Shown one piece after another: positions 47,030 through 58,920 of a DNA stretch of 64,000 nt. Below the pieces are notes generated by a model. It had not been told where the DNA came from. It ran no database searches and saw only the letters and a list, made by a program, of their open reading frames with translations. The stretch is from the NCBI RefSeq assembly GCF_019279795.1, contig NC_056745.1:506837618-506901617 (forward strand). The letters run 5' to 3'. Position numbers and translations under genes: made by a program. Numbering within the stretch: position 1 is the first letter of the stretch; each line of letters starts with the position of its first letter. The stretch is from Protopterus annectens (taxonomy: Eukaryota > Chordata > Ceratodontiformes > Protopteridae).

Positions 47030-48020
47030 AAAATTGAAACTGAGAAACAGCCAATGATACTGTCAGCTTGAAAACTCAGCTACTGTCTAGTAAGTACACT
47101 GCTTGGATGCTAGCAAAGAGGAAACTGAGAGAGCCTGAAAGAAAATCAACTAGAAAAGGTGAAGAGAATCCACTGACTAGGAAGAATTCAGCAGCTATTT
47201 AGCAAAAAAAAGTTCAAACTCCAGCTTTGGTGGAAGATATGGATTCCAGTAATATAGAGGAAAAATAAGTCAAATGTGCTCAGAGCTAGTTAAATTAAAT
47301 GGAACACTGAGGGAGTATATCAACTCAAATAACAAAAGTCTGGAAAATGGAAGAAGCTTTAAACAGATATTCAGATAAGTTGATAAAACTGCAAAAATCA
47401 GAGGTCAAAATGAAGAAAAGGCTTGTTGAGTATGAGACTGCACAAGAATAGATGTTTCAAAATTGGTAGTATTAGAGGAGAGAGCATATATGGAAAATCT
47501 GAGATTTGCTGCTGTACCAGAGAACCTAGAAGGAGCAGACTGTTAATTTATGAAGGCACAGATAAGCAACTAAACTGGTATCCCACAGCAAGTACTGTTA
47601 ATTGAAAGGGAACACTGCATGTATACTCCAAATCTGGCCATGAGAAAGCAGCTGAGACCTTTATTAGTAAAAATGTAAACCTACAATCAAAAAGAGTTGA
47701 TTCTGACAAAATTGTGGGAAAAGTGGCAAAATATTAAAATATGGAGAGAGTAGAGTTTGTGGAAAATGATTATTCACTGTACACCAGGCAAAAGAGAAGC
47801 AAATGTATTCCTGTAAAAATGTCAAGAGGCAAGTCTGAGACTCAGGCTGTAGTATCCAGCTGTCTTTAGAATATTTTTCTTGGAGGATCAAAATAATTTT
47901 TAATACAGAAAATGCAAAAGTTTGTCCACAAAAAGTAAGCCATCAAGCAGAAGGGGACCTCTGTTTCTCATTTTTATGATAATAAAGCATATGGAGACAC
48001 TTTGCCAGTGAAACGTTTTC
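47030..48020 (+). pseudogene. L1-like ORF1 remnant (copy b)
   Basis: Broken ORF1 of copy b. Near 47565-47680, reading across frames gives IPQQVLLIEREHCMYTPNLA and RKQLRPLLVKM, matching the RNA-binding part of copy e. Upstream, 47280-47450 is rich in Lys/Glu/Leu codons as expected for a coiled coil. Many stops interrupt it. Confidence 0.6.
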
Positions 48021-48689
48021 TACTCTTCCAAAGGAAAATGTGTGAGAGATAGAGAAAATCACAAGGATTGACCAGAAGTATCAGGAGTGCCTTGGAATTA
48101 CACTGGAATCTGGACCTGGGCTATGGAAACAATCAAGATGAAGACCAGCAACACAGAAATTGTAGGATAAATATAAGACTGCAAAGCATCAATTGCACTT
48201 GTGAAATATGTCTGTATAAGAATAAATGGAAAGAGAGTGGACTTTTTTTGACTTCGATAAACTTGAGGGGAAATAAAAAGCATTTGTCTTACTTCATGTC
48301 ATTAATGTTTGTAAGTCTGTGAGGAGAGGGGAAGATAAAGGAAAAAGATAACTGTAAGAAAATTTCTATGAAACTTTTCACAATATAGATTGCATATTTT
48401 ATAGTAAAGTATTGTATTTGTTCTTGTATGTAATAATGTTACTAAAGTAAACAGATGCCTTTCTTCTTCTTCTTCTTTGGTTTTAAGACATGTAGGCATA
48501 ACAGTGCAAAAAACTAGACAAAACCATGTTTAAGTTAATAGGTTATAATCTTGGGTTGTTAAGGTGGGGGATGGGATAAAAGTACACAGATAATATATGT
48601 ACAGATTATATGTTTTTCCTTATTCTGCATAGGTAAATGCATGGATTAAGACCATTGACTTAATCTAATAAACATTGTTAAGTGGAAAC

Positions 48690-49560
48690 AAGTAAATATG
48701 AGAATAATGAATATAATTAAAAGTTTAAAAAGTTTTCCTTTAGAAATAAATGTTTCCGCTTGTCTCTCAGCCTGCAACAGAAGACTATATTGTTCTTTTT
48801 TCTCTTACATTTCCATAGATAAAGAGAATAAGAACAACACCCTATATAAACACTCCTGTAAATGTAATGTTTTTTTCTGGATTTGAATATAGTATTGTTG
48901 GCAAAATGCCCACAGATGTTAGAGAGGGGCAGTGGGAAAACAGAATTGAATATGCAAAATTGATTTGGCAGATTAATCTGGATGCCTCCACTCTACCTGA
49001 CCTGAATGACTATATTTCCATACTTCTGGTTCTTAAAATGAGGTCTGCTAAACTGTAACAAGTGTAACCTCTCGTTTTATGTAGCACCCATTTCTGTCTC
49101 AAATTCTTATTTTTCACTGATTCACTTATTTAAAGTACTATATTTAAAATAATATATTTAAAATGTAATATTCAGATTAAATATATTGTATAGTAGATTA
49201 ATATTTTAAAATGGGCCGATGTTTTTTTAAATGAAATGATTTGTTTTTACTAATTGTATAACAACTGATCATTTAATGAATGTTTAATTTTTATTGGTCA
49301 GTGAAATGTATTTCAGATGGACGTTTTTAGTCTTTTGTATTCTGAAGAAGTCCTAAATATTAGGATGAAAGTGCTCAATAAATACTTTATATGTTTTCTC
49401 CTGGATGATATATTTCATTTTCTTCACACTGGTACAGCTATAAGGGTTTGTGGAGATGACATGGACTTTTCTGTGTTATTGGTGATAAGATAATACTGTA
49501 AAAAGGATTACCCTACCAAACATTATTGGTTGCATATATCACAAAAGCTGAAAATAGACA
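48690..49560. other. Unassigned sequence between L1 ORF1 and ORF2
   Basis: Holds the stretch similar to 43.85 kb (48920-49045), AT-rich sequence and the hammerhead-like motif at 49342. An intact L1 would have a short inter-ORF gap, so this is probably another insertion into copy b, possibly a decayed PLE or retrozyme ending at about 49400. Confidence 0.4.
49342..49370 (+). ncRNA. Hammerhead-like motif in L1 copy b
   Basis: CTGAAGA (49342-49348), stem II GTCCTAA/TTAGGAT (about 49350-49366), then GAAA (49367-49370), followed by GTGCTCAATAAA. This is the same layout as the motif at 26.94 kb, including the same CTGAAGA variant and GAAAGTGC continuation. Two related copies argue for a common element end. 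Confidence 0.4.
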
Positions 49561-49583
49561 TTTTAAAAAGTTGACATATATAA

Positions 49584-50554
49584 ATGGCAGGAATAATGCT
49601 TGGTTTAATTGTGACCCTTTCCATATTATCTAGGAATGTGAGTGGTCTTACAGGTATAGACAAAAAGGAAACAGCATTTAATTATTTTATGAAATGCAGA
49701 GTGCAAGTAGCAATGCTACACGGGGACACATTTAGAAAGAACTGCACATGTGAATTTGATAAAAAAAAGGTTTCAGGATGGATATTCTGCAGAATATCAA
49801 CAATAAAGGAAAAGGGGAGTGCTTATATTAATTGCCAAAGGAACTCCACCAGTGACAGTAGAGGAAAAGACAATAATGGCAGATTTGTGGTAACAGGGGG
49901 CTACAGGCAAGGGTTGAGGAGTACTCTGGCATATATTTATATTCCACCTAAAACTGCTTATTATGGTGCTGAAAAAATTTGGGTAGAAACATCTCTCAGT
50001 AGGGAATATTACTTATAGTTAGGGATTGGAACTGATTGTACCTGGGTGGACCTAGAAGATAAAACATAACAAAAGAGGGAAGATTTCTGAAGATATTTAT
50101 GAAAATACTTGGTATGAAAGATGTGAATTTAGTAGTAGGAACTCAGACAGAGTTTACATATTATTCCCTAAGGTGCAATGACTTGGCTAGACTAAAATAT
50201 ATTTCACAGGAACATGTGCATTTAATTGAGAACCTTGACACACATCCAGTAACTATTTCAGATCATGGGCCAATAATTATTAAGAAAATGCAGGGTGATG
50301 AAGTAAAGATGAGACACTGGTGCTTCCCCACCTACCTGTTAAAAAGACAGAAATTTAAGGAATGGGAAGTGGAAATGATCCAGGAGTTATTAGGGAAGAT
50401 AGGAAGTACTCTAGAAGGTACTCTAGAAGGTATAGCTTGTGAGTGGGATAAAATGAAGGTGGGTTTTAAAAATAGGTTAGAAATAAAAGAAAATGAGATC
50501 TGGTTAAGAAGTAATAAGAATTATTTAGAGGGGCTGACAAAGGTTAAAATATGA
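49584..50554 (+). pseudogene. L1-like ORF2 endonuclease (copy b)
   Basis: AP-like endonuclease at the start of L1 ORF2, in two open pieces. Piece 49584-50018 (144 codons) begins MAGIMLGLIVTLSILSRNVS with SRNVSGL in place of the usual SWNVNGL, and LHGDTF in place of LQETH (a catalytic-site substitution). Piece 50099-50554 (151 codons) has FTYYSLRCNDLARLKYI (family TFYSxxHxxxARIDYI) and TISDHGPIII (SDH catalytic motif intact). A frame break lies at about 50020-50100. Confidence 0.75.
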
Positions 50555-51720
50555 CAAATAAGAGGAATCTCACAAAACAAGAAGAGGTGCAATTGCAGAG
50601 TGCTGAAAAGAAAATATGGGATTACCTTGATAATATGCATGAGTTTAGAAAGACTACTGTTAAGCAACTGCTTTTTATAACTCCAGAGCACAAAAACATT
50701 TGGTATGACTTAGGCAACGAAAAGTAGAAAGGGTTGTTACCAAACATAGGGAACATATAACTAACCATAGATCTTGTAGAGGTTTTACAGATATTTCAGA
50801 AATGTTATGAACATTTGCATAAAGCAAAGAAGTGGGGAAATAAAAAAAGAACAAATGGAAATATTTGTGGAAGACTTAAATATGCCAATGTTAGAGGCTC
50901 AACAACTAACTGTTAAGAGGAGATGAGGTAAAATGGTGATATATAAACAATCTGCAGGAAAGTCTCCAGGAATAGTTAGAATTCCAGTGGAAGCCTGGAA
51001 GGTAGGAGAGAGAAAAGTGAAAAATATGGAAGGTTTTATTTAACAGTATTTTAAGAGTAAGGGGGGACAGCAACATCCTGGAAAAGATGTGGTGGCTGTA
51101 ATACCTAAAGACAGTAAAGACCCATTTGATCCAGCTTCATACAGGCTCATTTCAATTTTAAACCATGATTAAAAGTGTTTCTGTCTATAACAGCTAAAAG
51201 AATGGCAAGGGTGATGCCAAACTGATACATATGAATTGAAGTGGACTTGTGGAGGGGAGGCAAACGTTTGACAGCATTACTCGAACAATGATGATCCAGA
51301 GGGATCATTGGTTATTGGTGGGTCTTGAAGCAGAGGAAGCATTTCACAGAGTAAGCTGGGATTTCTGAGCAGGGCAATGGAAACATTTGCATTTCCTGAT
51401 ACAATAATAAGGTTAATTAGAAGGATATATGAGGGATCAGAGGCAAAAATCAAAGTGAGAGGGCTCTCTGATAAATTTTGTCTAGACAGAGGAACCAGGC
51501 AGGGATGTCCTCTTTCCCCTTTGTTATTTGCGTTATATTTAGAACAATTGGCAAAGAAAATACGGGACTTAGAAATTCAAAGATATAATTGATACAAATT
51601 ATATCTTTGAATTTCTAAGTCCCTTATTGGCGTTCAAGAAAAGTCAGCTTTATTTGCAGATGATATTATTTTGTTCCTGATGGAACCAGAAAAGTACACC
51701 TCAGTGCTGTAGAACATTCT
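50555..51720 (+). pseudogene. L1-like ORF2 reverse transcriptase (copy b)
   Basis: RT of copy b, broken. Readable parts: VVAVIPKDSKDPFDPASYRL (about 51090-51150), LLVGLEAEEAFHRVSWDF (about 51310-51365, motif A), then open piece 51377-51592 with DRGTRQGCPLSPLLFALYLE (motif B at about 51485-51544). The catalytic LFADDIILF is intact at 51650-51676 but in another frame. Between B and C lies a perfect 27-bp hairpin that disrupts the frame. Confidence 0.8.
51564..51623. repeat. Perfect 27-bp inverted repeat, 6-nt loop
   Basis: Arm GGGACTTAGAAATTCAAAGA plus TATAATT (51564-51590), loop GATACA, then its exact complement (51597-51623). It sits between RT motifs B and C of L1 copy b. It is not expected in the family sequence, where only the first part of the left arm codes (RDLEIQ). 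Confidence 0.9.
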
Positions 51721-51846
51721 GAGACAGTTCCAAATTTTTTAGGACATGAAATTAATAAGGATAAATCAAAGTCTATAGCTATAAACCCACATGAATTGGT
51801 TCAGCAATACCCATACTTATGGGAACACAATAAAATGAAGTATTTA

Positions 51847-52082
51847 TTGAACATTTGTTTACTGGGAAAGTCTGACTTGGAACAAAGCCAATTTTCAGCA
51901 GAGGCCCAGGAAGAAACACTCCACACATCTTTGTAATGTGGGAGAAAACCATAGTACCCAGAGAAAACTCACATGAACGCAAGGAGGACATGCAGACTCC
52001 ACACAGAAGGCACTCCAGCCGAGAACTGAACCAGAGAACCTGTTGCTGTAAGCTGACAATGCTACCACTGCACCACTGCACC
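51847..52082 (-). mobile_element. SINE inserted in L1 copy b
   Basis: A minus-strand tRNA-headed SINE. The head near 52080 reads GGTGCAGTGGTGCAGTGGTA and the body contains GTGTGGAGTCTGCATGTCCT and TTTTCTCTGGGTACTATGGT. Its 3' end is at 51847 (TTGAACATTTG on this strand). It splits the KYLG(V) block: AATGAAGTATTTA at 51834 continues at 52083 as ATTTAGGAGTATGGATT. A 5-bp ATTTA repeat is at each side. Confidence 0.75.
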
Positions 52083-52555
52083 ATTTAGGAGTATGGATTA
52101 AAAAAGATTCTGTTATGGAAGCTAAGGATACGTGGGAAGAGACCAGACAAAAGATAATAAAAAAATTATAAACTCGAAGTTCTTACCTAGGATATGAATA
52201 ACAAGATATAAGCAGTAATATGTTTTTAGTCCTTTTAGTTTTATACATGGTCAGGCATATTTTTATCAGCCAGAGGAAAGATTGTGAATAGTAATTAGTA
52301 AAGAGTTAAACATTTTTATTTGGGAAGGGAAGAGTGCAAGACTCAAGTGGGATAAGCTGATCCTCCCAATAGAACAAGGAGGGTTAGGATTACCTGATTT
52401 GAATGGATATCTTGGCTCTTTTGTATAACAGAAGCAGAAATGTACAATTCAAAGTGGAAAGAGATGATATTGAAGCTGGGGTTAATTCAAGAAATAAGGA
52501 AATAATTGGATTTTGGATGCAGATCCTTAAGGAGAATAACAACAGTCATACAGCA

Positions 52556-54536
52556 TACTATAAAAAAGCATTTGATAGTATCTCATATTCATGGATAAAA
52601 GAGTGCTTAAAAATGTATAAGATATGCCCTACTCCAATTGATTACATTACAGTGACCATGAAACAGTGACAGACTGCTTTGCAATTAAGCCATGATAAAG
52701 GACTGATTATTATCCCAGGGGAAAAAAAATTCAAAGGGGGATATTCCAGGGTGACTCTCTGTCACCGTTGCTATTCTGCCTTGCCATTAACCCATTAAGC
52801 TGTTTACTTAACAGCTTAGGCCATGGCTACAATTTGGCTCCTAAAAAACAACAAAGTGTAAAGACTTTTCATCTTCTTTTTGTCGATGATTTAAAACTGT
52901 ACAGCTCATCAGATGAGGAACTGAAAGCACAGCTGCTGGTTGTCAAAACTTTTTCAGATGATATAAGAATGTCTGTCATTTGGTCTTGATAACTGTGCAA
53001 AAGCAACCTTTAAAGCCTGAAAACTGCAGCACCAGGAAAATATCAGTTTGGGACAAGAATGTGATATAAAAGAACTTGAACAATTGAAAGTGTGTAAATA
53101 TTTGGGAATTGGTAAAGGATCAACATTAGATCATGAACAAATGTGAATAAAACTTAGGAATACTTTAGAAGACTTAAATTAATTCTGAAAACAGCGTTGA
53201 CATCTAGGAACAAAATCCAAACCATAAACCAATTTGATCTTCCTATCCTAATTTAACAGTTTTGGAGTGATTGACTGGCCCCAAAATATGTTGGATAGAT
53301 TAGAAAGGAAAACAAGAAGGATGCTTCATGCTCACCACATGATTTATAAAAAATCAGTGCATGCCAAGATTATATATTCCCCATTCTGAAGGAGGGATGG
53401 GCCTCCTTGAAATTGATTACATGTATAGATATGCAATTGTGGGACTCCAAATGTAGTGAAAGTTTTGAAACATGAGGAGAATAAATCTAAGATGACTTCT
53501 CTGCTTAATTTAGCAGAAGCATATCGGCATCAAGCAGGAATGGAAATCAAACCAGCAGTAGATAAAAATCAGGCAGCAACTGAATGTGCCAAAAAACAAA
53601 AGAAAGAATATAAGGTGAAGAACCAGATGAGAAGGCAAGAAATGTGGAAAAAGCATAAATATAGTTGCAACTATAGAAAACTGCTGGAAGAACCTCATGT
53701 TGATTAGGAATGAACAAAGGAATGGTTAAGGAAAAGCAAATTCAAACCAAGAGATGAAAGGTTAATATTGGCAGCTCAAGATAGTGGGCTATGTACACAC
53801 TGGTTTACAAAGTCCAGTGAACATGTGGGAGAAGCAGACAAATGTAGGTTTTGTAAAACTGAACTGGAAACAGTCACACACCTTGTTGCTGGTTGCAACA
53901 TACTTATAGCAGAAGGACTGTATACTGAAAGGCAGAATAATGTGTCAAGCATGTTGCACTGAGGATTGTGCAAAAATTATCATACTGACGTGGCTGAAAA
54001 ACACTGGAAACATGAGCCACAAAGCATTATAGAAAATGATGACGTTTATATCGCATGGGATCACCCATTATCAACAGTTCAAAAGATAGATGCTAGAAAC
54101 CAGATATAGTGATCCAAGAAAAGAAAACAAGAGTAGCCTTGATCATTGAAATTGCCACACCCAGTGACTATAGTGTCTTGCATACAGAGAGACACAAAGT
54201 TATAAAATATCAGGATCTGCAGGTAGAAATGAGAGCAATGTGGAAGAAGGCTGCCCAAACAGTTCCAATAGTAGTAGGAGCAATGGGTCTTATAAAAAAG
54301 AATCTATAATCGTATTTAGATGTGTTACCAATCCATGTAACCTCATACAAATTGCAGAAGGAGTCATTACTGGGCACATTTGGGGTGCTGCGAAGAGCAC
54401 TTTTGGCTGACATCAAAGATTGAAAGAACACTAATTTCATGGGCTTTACTCAAACTTTGACTTAGGAATGGGGTCCATTCCCATAATGGTATTAGAAACC
54501 CAAAAGATTTGGAGAAATTAAAAAAACTGAAAAAAC
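52556..54536 (+). mobile_element. R4/Dong-like LINE with C-terminal nuclease, inserted in L1
   Basis: A 5'-truncated, site-specific-type non-LTR element (restriction-like endonuclease group) in plus orientation. It opens at AFDSISYSWI (RT motif A, about 52570) and carries LLFVDDLKLYSS (catalytic FVDD at 52879-52890). A zinc-knuckle-like CRFCKTELETVTHLVAGC follows at 53843-53896, then a nuclease-like C-terminus with TRVALIIEIATPSDYSVL (54130-54180) and VPIVVGAMGLIKKN. It ends at about 54420 and a short 3' UTR follows. L1 sequence continues on both sides; CATACTA and CATATTA flank it. It could instead be R2- or NeSL-like. Confidence 0.75.
52768..54309 (+). pseudogene. R4/Dong-like RT and endonuclease, broken
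   Basis: The open pieces are 52768-52989 (RT catalytic), 53456-53707 (Lys-rich linker), 53768-53962 (CCHC-type finger with HWFTKSSEHVGEADKCRFC) and 54109-54309 (endonuclease). The RPD/KPD part of the PD-(D/E)XK-like nuclease appears changed: the sequence before 54109 reads DARNQI then a stop. The copy is therefore dead in at least two places. Confidence 0.7.
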
Positions 54537-54886
54537 ATATTATCTTCATAAATTAGCAGAAAGTATACTAAGAACTAAGCCAACATGGGAATAGAGAAAA
54601 AAGATTTGGCTGATACAGATTACTGCAATTAGGGGTATGAAAATAGGCAAGAAGGGGCTGAAATTTATTGGAGGAAGATGTAAAAGGAACTGAGGGATTT
54701 AGATCAAATAATAAGTTAAAAGAATGGGGAGAGGCCAGGAAGACATTTGGATTGCAGGCTAGTGATTGCCTTCCCTATCAGGGATTGACAAAGAGAAAGG
54801 GCTATGGGAATCCTAAATAGAAGACCTGTACTGGTTGAGGTTTTAATTGAATCTAGAGCAGAAGCTGCTGTTAAAAAAGTGGAGAG

Positions 54887-56162
54887 TGTGACAGGTCCCT
54901 ACTCTGGGCCAGCAATCAAGGAAACTCAATCCTCTCCACTGACTCCGGTGAGGGACAGTCACTAAGAGCAAAGATGGATTCACACAGTATTTTCAGATGC
55001 AGCTCCCTCCATCAAGCATAATTTCCCTTAGGAGCACACTCCAGACCTGGGGTTGGACTCTCTTTTTCTCTCCAGACCCACACAAACTTCCATATTGAAC
55101 ACTTCGGAGCTCTGTGTCCCTGTTCCCAGTAGCTGATACCACTTGGATATTTGGGTTTCACATACACATACACATCTGGAAAAGCTGGCACAGATTTACT
55201 AGCTATGCCCCTTTCTACCCAGACTCTGAGGTAATCACACTGCCAGCAGTCAGCTACCCTAAGGCTCTTATAAAGGGTACCCAAATATACTGTGTAAAAT
55301 TAATACTAATACAAATGGTATGGTGTGACCAAAGCAGCATGGCTTTCAGGAGCAGCCACAGTGTCAGTAAAACAAGCATACATACTCTCAAGATGTTAAA
55401 AGTATTCTCTAGGACCAGCCACAATGCAAGGTATTAAAATATGTAATGATAAATAATAAAACAGAAAACAGGAGAATACTGAATACAATAAACAGGGTTT
55501 CAACCACAGAGATATAAAAAATAGTACAGTTGGATAGTTTCTCACAGATGCAGAAAACAATACTAAACTATTTTCACTAAATGTCCTGACTAACTAAAGA
55601 ATTACTGTTCCCTGACTACTTACTAAAGCTAGGCAAGCTGATGTGTGCTGAGTGTCTTACCACAGCAAAAGCCAGATGATGTCTCTCTCTATCTGTGTGG
55701 ATATGTGTATATCCTATCAGAAATCTTTCCTATCAGATTCTAAAGTACTGCTATGAGGGTTCCAAAGAAACTGGATGCTCATTAGAGGATAACATCTCCT
55801 TTAGTCACCTGACTCTGGTACAATACACACACAGAGCTTAGATATGATCTGTGGCAGCATCTGAATGCTATAACACAATTTAAAACTTTCCACCCTTCTA
55901 GAGTTATCTGATAAAATATACACATTTGATTAGTTACAACAATACAACCTAATACACATGCATACATTCTTTCTGTCCAGCAGGACCTACTGTTGATGCA
56001 TTTTTAACATAAGTAACTTTACAAATATATTTTTAACTCAAGCATCTCTACAAATCAGTGTGATAGTCAAATGACATAAATTTCTTTACAAAACTCCAGC
56101 TAGCTATGCTGTCATATGTACATCCCTGGCACAGATAGCATTACCTCATAACACCACAGTCA
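54887..56162 (+). mobile_element. 1.28-kb TG...CA insertion, possible solo LTR
   Basis: Sequence begins TGTGACAGGTCCCTACTCTG and ends CACCACAGTCA, interrupting L1 copy b between GTTAAAAAAGTGGAGAG and CATGTAACATATTGCATGAT, which are adjacent in copy d (29200-29240). It has no coding motif. The TG...CA ends and single-unit structure suggest a solo LTR, but no 4-6-bp target duplication is visible, so this remains tentative. Confidence 0.4.
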
Positions 56163-56986
56163 TGTAACATATTGCATGATAACTATAGGAATTAATCAGA
56201 AAAGGTCAGAAAAGATTGGGAAGAGATATTAGATATGCAATTCACAAAGAAAAAAATGGGAGGACATATGTATGGCTCCCAAATATGCAGCAAAATCTAG
56301 AAGATTTAGGGTTTTGCCTGGAAGTGTTTGCATAGATACTTTCATGAATATTTTAAAGCTATACAGTTAAGACTCCAGAGAATTCTTCCTTAGAAAGATG
56401 TCAAATGTTGGAGGTGTAATGGGGAAGAAACCGGTACCTTGGAGCCATATGTTCTCGGAGTATAATGAGTACTCAGACTTTAAAAATTCCCTACAGGAAT
56501 TCCCCTGTCAGGAATAGTGGGTGAGCAAGAAAATCTCTTTTTTAAGCTGGGATTACAAGATATGAATTGTCCAGACGTAGTAAGGCCTTGCTAAGTTTAA
56601 TCCTGGTGGCTGCCAAAAAAGCAACTACTAGAAAAAAGAAATCAACGTCTAAAGCAACCATACCTGAAGTAATGAATATTGTAACAGAGATAAAAGAACA
56701 GAAAGTTGTTCCTTGGAAAAGGGTACGAGTAAACCACATATAAAAAAAATGGAAATTGTGGGAGCAATACATGCAGAAAAATGTTTTGGAGGAGAAATGA
56801 ATTTTAAAGAGAAGTCAGGAATTGAACAATTTATGTAATGTTGCTTTGATTGTGTGATATATTACAATATATGTGATGCATAATATTTGTAAATGTGAAC
56901 TTGTCAGCGTGGTTTGATTACTTTTATATGAATTTAAGTTTGCCAGTGTCACAAGTGATAATTCAGTAATGGTGTTTAAAAAAATG
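56163..56986 (+). pseudogene. L1 copy b 3' segment
   Basis: The ORF2 C-terminus and 3' UTR of L1 copy b resume here after the insertion. The segment parallels copy d at 29225-30052 and ends in a short A-rich tail at 56977-56986. Confidence 0.7.
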
Positions 56987-57251
56987 ATCAGGCCAAGTAC
57001 AGAGGAACAATTACATCCCTGGATCTGGACACAATACCTTTAGATATAAGCTGTGCAATGAAAAAGGACTTTCTTACAATAGTGGATACATGGTGATCAA
57101 AGGGCAGTTCATTGTTGATATAGGTTCCTGGATCCTTAATTATGGGATCAGATTTTTAGGGGAATATCGTAAATGTGATAGTTACAAGGGAGTCATGCTT
57201 GCTGAAAGATACAATTATACACTTCTTGGCATTTAGTTTTACTCCATGGTT

Positions 57252-58920
57252 TTAACACCAGCTAATTGCTTGGACAGGCCATCTTGGAGGATTTTTGATG
57301 TCCTCTAGTAAGTTTTTGATGGCACCAAGTTTACAGTCATCTGCAAACTTGGTTAGCCATAAATACAACATTAGCTTTAACTGCCAAGAAGTAAATGCCA
57401 AAGAGGAATGGCCCAAGAGCTGAACCCTGGGGTACACCATTAGTGGCAGGTCTTTTGGAGGAGGTATAGCTGCTAACCGAAACTTTCTGTGTTCTATTTG
57501 TGAGCCAAGTTGCTATCCAATGAATTACATAGTAACTGTCATTTAGCTGGGAGAGTTTTTCTATAATACCTGACTGTGGGATGGTACTGAACACTTTTTG
57601 CAAGGTTTAGATATGCAGTGTGCACTGTTTTACCTTCATCTATTGCATCAGAAAATTTATCAAAGACCTCAATCAGGTTAAATTGGCAGGACTTGTCCTT
57701 GACACATCTGAACTGGGTTGGTTCAAGAGTCTGTAGGTTACCTATATCATTATACATTAATTACATAATGATCCATTCTATAGGCTTATAAGTCTATAGT
57801 TACCTGGGCCCATTGAAGCCCCAGTTTTGTGCAATGGAATGACTGCTGCTGTCCTCCATTCATAAGGCATAAAGACTGTTTTGAGATTTATATTAAATAG
57901 CTTCTGTAGAGGATTAAACGATTTATGTTTCAGGCAGACCAGTATGCTATCCAGCCCCACAGGTATAGTGTTCTTGGCCCTAGATAGCACCTTGAGAACT
58001 TTTTCTTGGGGAATTTGACTGCTGGGGTATGTGTGCAAGTATATGTGATCTGTGAATATTAAAGGTGATGAGTAGTTGAAGTTTGAACTAAATTTGTCAG
58101 CTAGTAGATTGACTATGACCTCTGGATTTGAGTATGTGATATAATTTCCTATTAGCTCTGCACAGTGATAGGTATTGTTTCTGATATTTTTAACATAAAT
58201 AAGAAGGCTTTGTGGTTATTCTTCACCTGGGTGGCTATTTTCCTTCATATCTGGCTTTGGTTGATTTGATCAGGGTCCTGAGTTCCTTGTTTAGTTTAGC
58301 AAGAGCATTTTTAGCATCCTGAGTGTTTATTTTTATGTGCAATATGTTTTTTTTTTCATTTATCATAGAGCCTGTTAATATCAGGGAGTTATTTCTGAAT
58401 TTGGCATTGTATTTATTTCTGAAGGGGACCAATGCATCTTTACAGCTATTTACTTAGGCATAACATTTGGCAGTGAAGGATTCTGCATAAGCAGTGGGGT
58501 CATCACAGTGGAAGAGGCCTTTGAATTTAGCCAGGTTATCACTCAGTTTTAGTAGATTAGTCTGCATAATATTTGAATACGAAGGTATTGGAAGATACTT
58601 CCAATTTCAGCCTTATGATGAATGTGATTGACGTGTGGTCTGATTTGACCAGGGAGGAAGTTATAATTAGTAGGGAGCAAAGCTTCCCCATATTGGTAAG
58701 GGCCAAATCCAGGATTTTATCATCCCTGACTGGAGTGTAGACTAATGGATCCATGAAGTTTGCATTAATGAAGTCCAGATATCAAGTATCCATGTTTGAG
58801 GATGCATAAGTATCCTAGCTTATGAAAGGGTAGTCCAAGTCCCCTAGGAGAGTGGTGCCTGTCTCAATACATTGGAAACCATACTAGTTAGGTAAGAGTT
58901 ATGAGACAAGGGTGACATAC
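57252..58920 (-). pseudogene. CR1 ORF2 remnant (copy B)
   Basis: Broken CR1 ORF2 in minus orientation. Endonuclease pieces include LLGDLDYPFIS (about 58830), RDDKILDLALTNMGKL (58557-58754) and KSDHTSITFI. Then come the linker (58235-58432), NYRLISL (about 57780), LEPTQFRCVKDKSCQFNLIE (57539-57757) and FSTIPQSGIIEKL. The RT core ATNGVPQGSALGPFLFGIYF (57337-57603) is better preserved than in copy A. LTKFADDCKLGA at 57252-57440 has the catalytic FADD intact, but in another frame. Confidence 0.8.

Larger units (their letters stand above)
46971..56986 (+). mobile_element. L1-like LINE copy b, near full length, with three insertions
   Basis: A plus-strand L1/Tx1-type LINE of ~10 kb including its own insertions, inserted in CR1 copy B with an 11-bp target duplication. 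It begins GAGGACTTCTAAGATGGCTG, reminiscent of L1 5' ends. ORF1 remnants cover about 47100-48000, ORF2 starts near 49584, and the element ends TTTAAAAAAATG at 56986. Interruptions are a SINE (51847-52082), an R4-like element (52556-54536) and a TG...CA insertion (54887-56162). The inter-ORF stretch 48190-49560 is long and holds other repeat sequence, so it too may contain an insertion. Confidence 0.85.
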
